Part shown: positions 61,562 to 64,000 of the stretch, piece after piece
Layout: every line of letters starts with the position of its first letter
Position numbering within the stretch: the stretch's first letter is position 1
Assembly: GCA_947500385.1 (NCBI GenBank)
Contig: CANMSA010000010.1
Span: forward strand, 124,001 to 188,000
DNA length: 64,000 bases
Direction: 5' to 3'
From: an uncultured Flavobacteriaceae bacterium
GTDB lineage: Bacteria > Bacteroidota > Bacteroidia > Flavobacteriales > Flavobacteriaceae
Notes under the pieces: model-generated
Told to the model about the DNA's origin: nothing
The model's database searches: none
The model's input: the letters and a program-made list of their open reading frames with translations, nothing else
Translations under genes and position numbers: made by a program

Positions 61562-63103
61562 TTATTGCCCTATCCTTAAAAGCATTCTATGTTGTATTTG
61601 GCGTTTTTTACTTGCGAGATTTACATTTCCAACACCACCAAATACTTTTCCTTCCATTTGAATAAAACTGTAAGGGCCATTAATCGAAGAGAAAACCCCA
61701 CGCAACTGGCCGTATCCAAAACCTGCATCACTCATACCTCCGGAAGGCAACCCTGCTGCATCACTCATAATTGAGTGATCATACATTTCTTGATTATTAT
61801 AGTAGGTATTGATAGCTCCAAAAACACTAGGGAACTTCTTATCGGCACCAGTAATCGCACTTCCAAAAGAATAGTATGGTGTAGGCCAACCTCCATTCGC
61901 AGCAGACTTATAAAAGTTATTGATCGCAAGCCCAAAAGAAAGTATACTCTTTTCTGTTGTTCCGTCTGTTGTGCTGCCACCAGCAAAGACACGCCCAAAA
62001 TATGTTTGACCGGATAAGAGGCCATCAGTTGTACTATAATCAAATAGCTGCTCACGCACTAGTCCATTGGAAGTAATCACTCCATTTTCCCAAGCCGTTT
62101 CTTCTTGCCATGCAATCCAGAACATACCATTAAGCACCTCCATGAGATAACTTAGACCAAGGTTTTGATTCGGGGCGGGCAAAGTACGGTTGATTTCCAT
62201 GCCAATACTGTTCGGGAAAGTGCTATACTTTAATGAAAACTTCACCGTATTGACAGCCGCTCTTCGATAGGTTTCATTCCCCGTGGCCAGACCATGTGCA
62301 TGAAACAATCCGCGGCCACTCCAAATGCGATTATTACTAATCGCATCAGCACCGTCGGAAGTGGCGAACTCGGTATGATCGTTACCGTTAACATCCTCCA
62401 ATACCGTCGCTTTCGAATTGCCCCAGCCCACGGACAGACTAAAATTCTCATTCTCCCAGTCGGGACCCATTAGCAAAGTCATGTTGGTATCATTCAACGC
62501 ATAGGCCCATGCCGCAGCATCTGAAAACCATGTTTCGATTTCAGAAACTTCACCAGCCGTTCCTATGGTTTGCAATTGCTTTATGTAATCATACCAAGAC
62601 CATTCCCATTTGTGCACATAACCAGCAATCAATACATATGGGAATCTATCCGCATATCTATTCCTTGGCCACTTTGATTGATTTCCAAAATCGAGATTCG
62701 TTTCCCGAGCATGCCACAACAATTCCGTAAACAAGAGATTTGCAATTGAAACATCGCCCATAGCCCAACCCCAATCACTAGCAGAAAACGGATATAGAAT
62801 ACCGGCCACATTATCCGGGGTTGGCGCATGATCAAACTCTGCTTGCTGGTTTGGAAGCTCATCACCATAACGGTAAGGAATGTTATTGTCGGTGTTTGTG
62901 AACCTGGTCGATGCCGGATTTGCTACAAAGGCATCCTTTTCAACAACCATTCTTGTAATGGTGTTGATGAAATCCCCATCGGGGTCGGTCCAACCATTGG
63001 CAATACGATATTGTAGTTCAAGTCGCTGGGATTCTGTCCGAAACACTTGCGAATGAGCCCAAAAACCTATAAAAACGATTAAAAGAGTTAGCTTTTTTAT
63101 CAT
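61562..63103 (-). CDS. Secreted putative polysaccharide-degrading protein in the prophage
   Basis: A 513-residue protein with a host-type signal peptide (KKLTLLIVFIGFWAHSQ). The mature part has helical and loop segments suggestive of an alpha/alpha-toroid fold as in several polysaccharide lyases: NRIWSGRGLFHAHGLATGNE, SIGMEINRTLPAPNQNLGLS and EEVAW-like aromatic-rich stretches, with many Trp, Tyr and His. Asn, His and Tyr in GLFHAHG and MYDHSIMSD could be catalytic, but I cannot assign a family. It overlaps the tail-fibre-like gene by 4 bases. A signal peptide on a phage-borne enzyme is unusual. It may degrade host or environmental polysaccharide, which is inference. Confidence 0.55.
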   Translation of the reverse strand: MIKKLTLLIVFIGFWAHSQVFRTESQRLELQYRIANGWTDPDGDFINTITRMVVEKDAFVANPASTRFTNTDNNIPYRYGDELPNQQAEFDHAPTPDNVAGILYPFSASDWGWAMGDVSIANLLFTELLWHARETNLDFGNQSKWPRNRYADRFPYVLIAGYVHKWEWSWYDYIKQLQTIGTAGEVSEIETWFSDAAAWAYALNDTNMTLLMGPDWENENFSLSVGWGNSKATVLEDVNGNDHTEFATSDGADAISNNRIWSGRGLFHAHGLATGNETYRRAAVNTVKFSLKYSTFPNSIGMEINRTLPAPNQNLGLSYLMEVLNGMFWIAWQEETAWENGVITSNGLVREQLFDYSTTDGLLSGQTYFGRVFAGGSTTDGTTEKSILSFGLAINNFYKSAANGGWPTPYYSFGSAITGADKKFPSVFGAINTYYNNQEMYDHSIMSDAAGLPSGGMSDAGFGYGQLRGVFSSINGPYSFIQMEGKVFGGVGNVNLASKKRQIQHRMLLRIGQ

Positions 63104-64000
63104 GGTGTTTCGCTATATCCTGTTGTAAAAACATCCCAGCCAGCGGCCCATCTAAACAACACAATTGAATCGCCTGGTTCCAGTATGATGTTCTCCCCAG
63201 CTGTTACCGGCTCATAATCGAAGTTTATATCTCTTCCTTGCCCACCAAAAACCCCTGTTAAGGTAACGTTTGCGGTTCCACCATTAACAAAAAGACCTTT
63301 TACAGTGGCTGTTATAGAAGCAGGAAAAGCGATGGTTGTTGGAGCCGAATAATCGAATATGTTCTTTAGATTATTTGCCGTATCGCTCTCAAAGTTGGCA
63401 TTGGTAATCACTGGATTGACTTGGTCAATTATTATCACCTCATTATTTTTAGAAAGATCCACATAGTCTTTTGTTGCTATAGATTGACCGCTGGAAGCTT
63501 TTATTTCAGAAATTGACACCGAGGCAACTATAGAGTCATTTGTCACTCTTAGCGAATTAAAATTACCTGAAGTTCCCCCTAACATTTCGGAATAATTATC
63601 ACTATTGGCCAGAAGCAAACCAGTTAATGCGTTTCCATCGGTTTGCAAGTACCAATCATTAAAAGTTGATTGAAAACCATTGTTCCCCATCTTGCTTAAA
63701 GACAACTCATCTAAAGCCTCTTTAACATTGGCAGTAGTTAGATCACTATCCGAATTGTTATAGTTAGTAGAAACGGCGTCAGAGTTTAATACACTAACAT
63801 CATTAAAAGTTACATCGCCGTTACCTACTTTTAACTCGGAGCCGTCAGACCCTCTCAAAGTAACACTTTCATCAGTTCCCAACGCTCGAAGATTAAGCCC
63901 GCCAGGTATCCATGAACTATTTTCAATAAACCTACCACTATTAACGATTAAATTTCCACCAGCAACATAAAGAGCGGCATTTAGATCAATACCAGCATTT
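63100..64000 (-). CDS. Tail-fibre-like protein, N-terminus beyond the window
   Basis: The frame is open through position 63999, so the apparent start at TTG 63882 is not the real one. At least 300 residues are visible. The upstream part reads LNAALYVAGGNLIVNSGRF, which is the repetitive beta pattern of trimeric fibres. A middle segment, DLTTANVKEALDELSLSKM, is a typical phage-fibre helical hinge, and IATKDYVDLSKN is a common fibre motif. The C-terminus, ILEPGDSIVLFRWAAGWDV, may be a head or receptor tip. The stop overlaps the secreted enzyme gene by 4 bases. The gene is probably the host-recognition protein. Confidence 0.65.
   Translation of the reverse strand, partial: NAGIDLNAALYVAGGNLIVNSGRFIENSSWIPGGLNLRALGTDESVTLRGSDGSELKVGNGDVTFNDVSVLNSDAVSTNYNNSDSDLTTANVKEALDELSLSKMGNNGFQSTFNDWYLQTDGNALTGLLLANSDNYSEMLGGTSGNFNSLRVTNDSIVASVSISEIKASSGQSIATKDYVDLSKNNEVIIIDQVNPVITNANFESDTANNLKNIFDYSAPTTIAFPASITATVKGLFVNGGTANVTLTGVFGGQGRDINFDYEPVTAGENIILEPGDSIVLFRWAAGWDVFTTGYSETP

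Overview
The window comes from a Bacteroidota genome, most likely a marine member of the Flavobacteriaceae. The signs are a CTnDOT-type tra gene order, promoter boxes of the TAnnTTTG type, lipoproteins with acidic export signals behind the lipobox, a GLPGLI protein beside a TonB-receptor-like protein, BACON domains, and RHS proteins of the flavobacterial kind. Genus and species cannot be fixed from the sequence alone. There is no rRNA and no CRISPR array. One tRNA-Met gene is present.

Region 1 (1-1650) holds the 5' part of an AbiEi-like antitoxin gene running off the left edge, then a complete IS5-type insertion sequence whose transposase has an in-frame TGA near its C-terminus.

Region 2 (about 1650-33170) is the backbone of an integrative conjugative element or integrated conjugative plasmid. 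One leftward gene string runs from 13586 to 1905: a membrane-anchored M23 peptidase, three unknown proteins, a 1668-residue N6-adenine methylase/helicase, five PRTRC-cassette proteins (E, C, F, B and the ThiF-like protein) and a small membrane protein. The rightward half begins at a compact divergent promoter. It carries two related Toprim-type proteins, a DUF3945-like protein, a VirD4-type coupling protein and an XRE regulator. After a repeat-rich gap come a ParA-like TraA and TraE, F, G, I, J, K, M, N and O equivalents, ending in a giant lipoprotein built of about eight TraQ-like repeats. These would assemble a type IV DNA-transfer channel. I find no relaxase and no integrase for this element in the window.

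Region 3 (33170-41250) is accessory: lipoproteins, small regulators, overlapping small genes, a GLPGLI/TonB-receptor-like pair and a transposase remnant. Region 4 (41257-50673) is a polymorphic-toxin locus: an RHS/YD-repeat protein without a toxin tip, a small secreted protein, an RHS protein ending in a deaminase-fold toxin, and a DUF416-like predicted immunity protein.

Region 5 (50907-64000) starts with a tRNA-Met gene followed by a tyrosine integrase. Convergent to the integrase is a tightly packed leftward set of phage genes: tail hub-like protein, BACON protein, tape measure protein, tail completion candidate, lysis candidates (including two overlapping 57-residue genes), a secreted putative polysaccharide-degrading protein and a tail-fibre-like protein cut by the window edge. 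The other prophage end lies outside the window.
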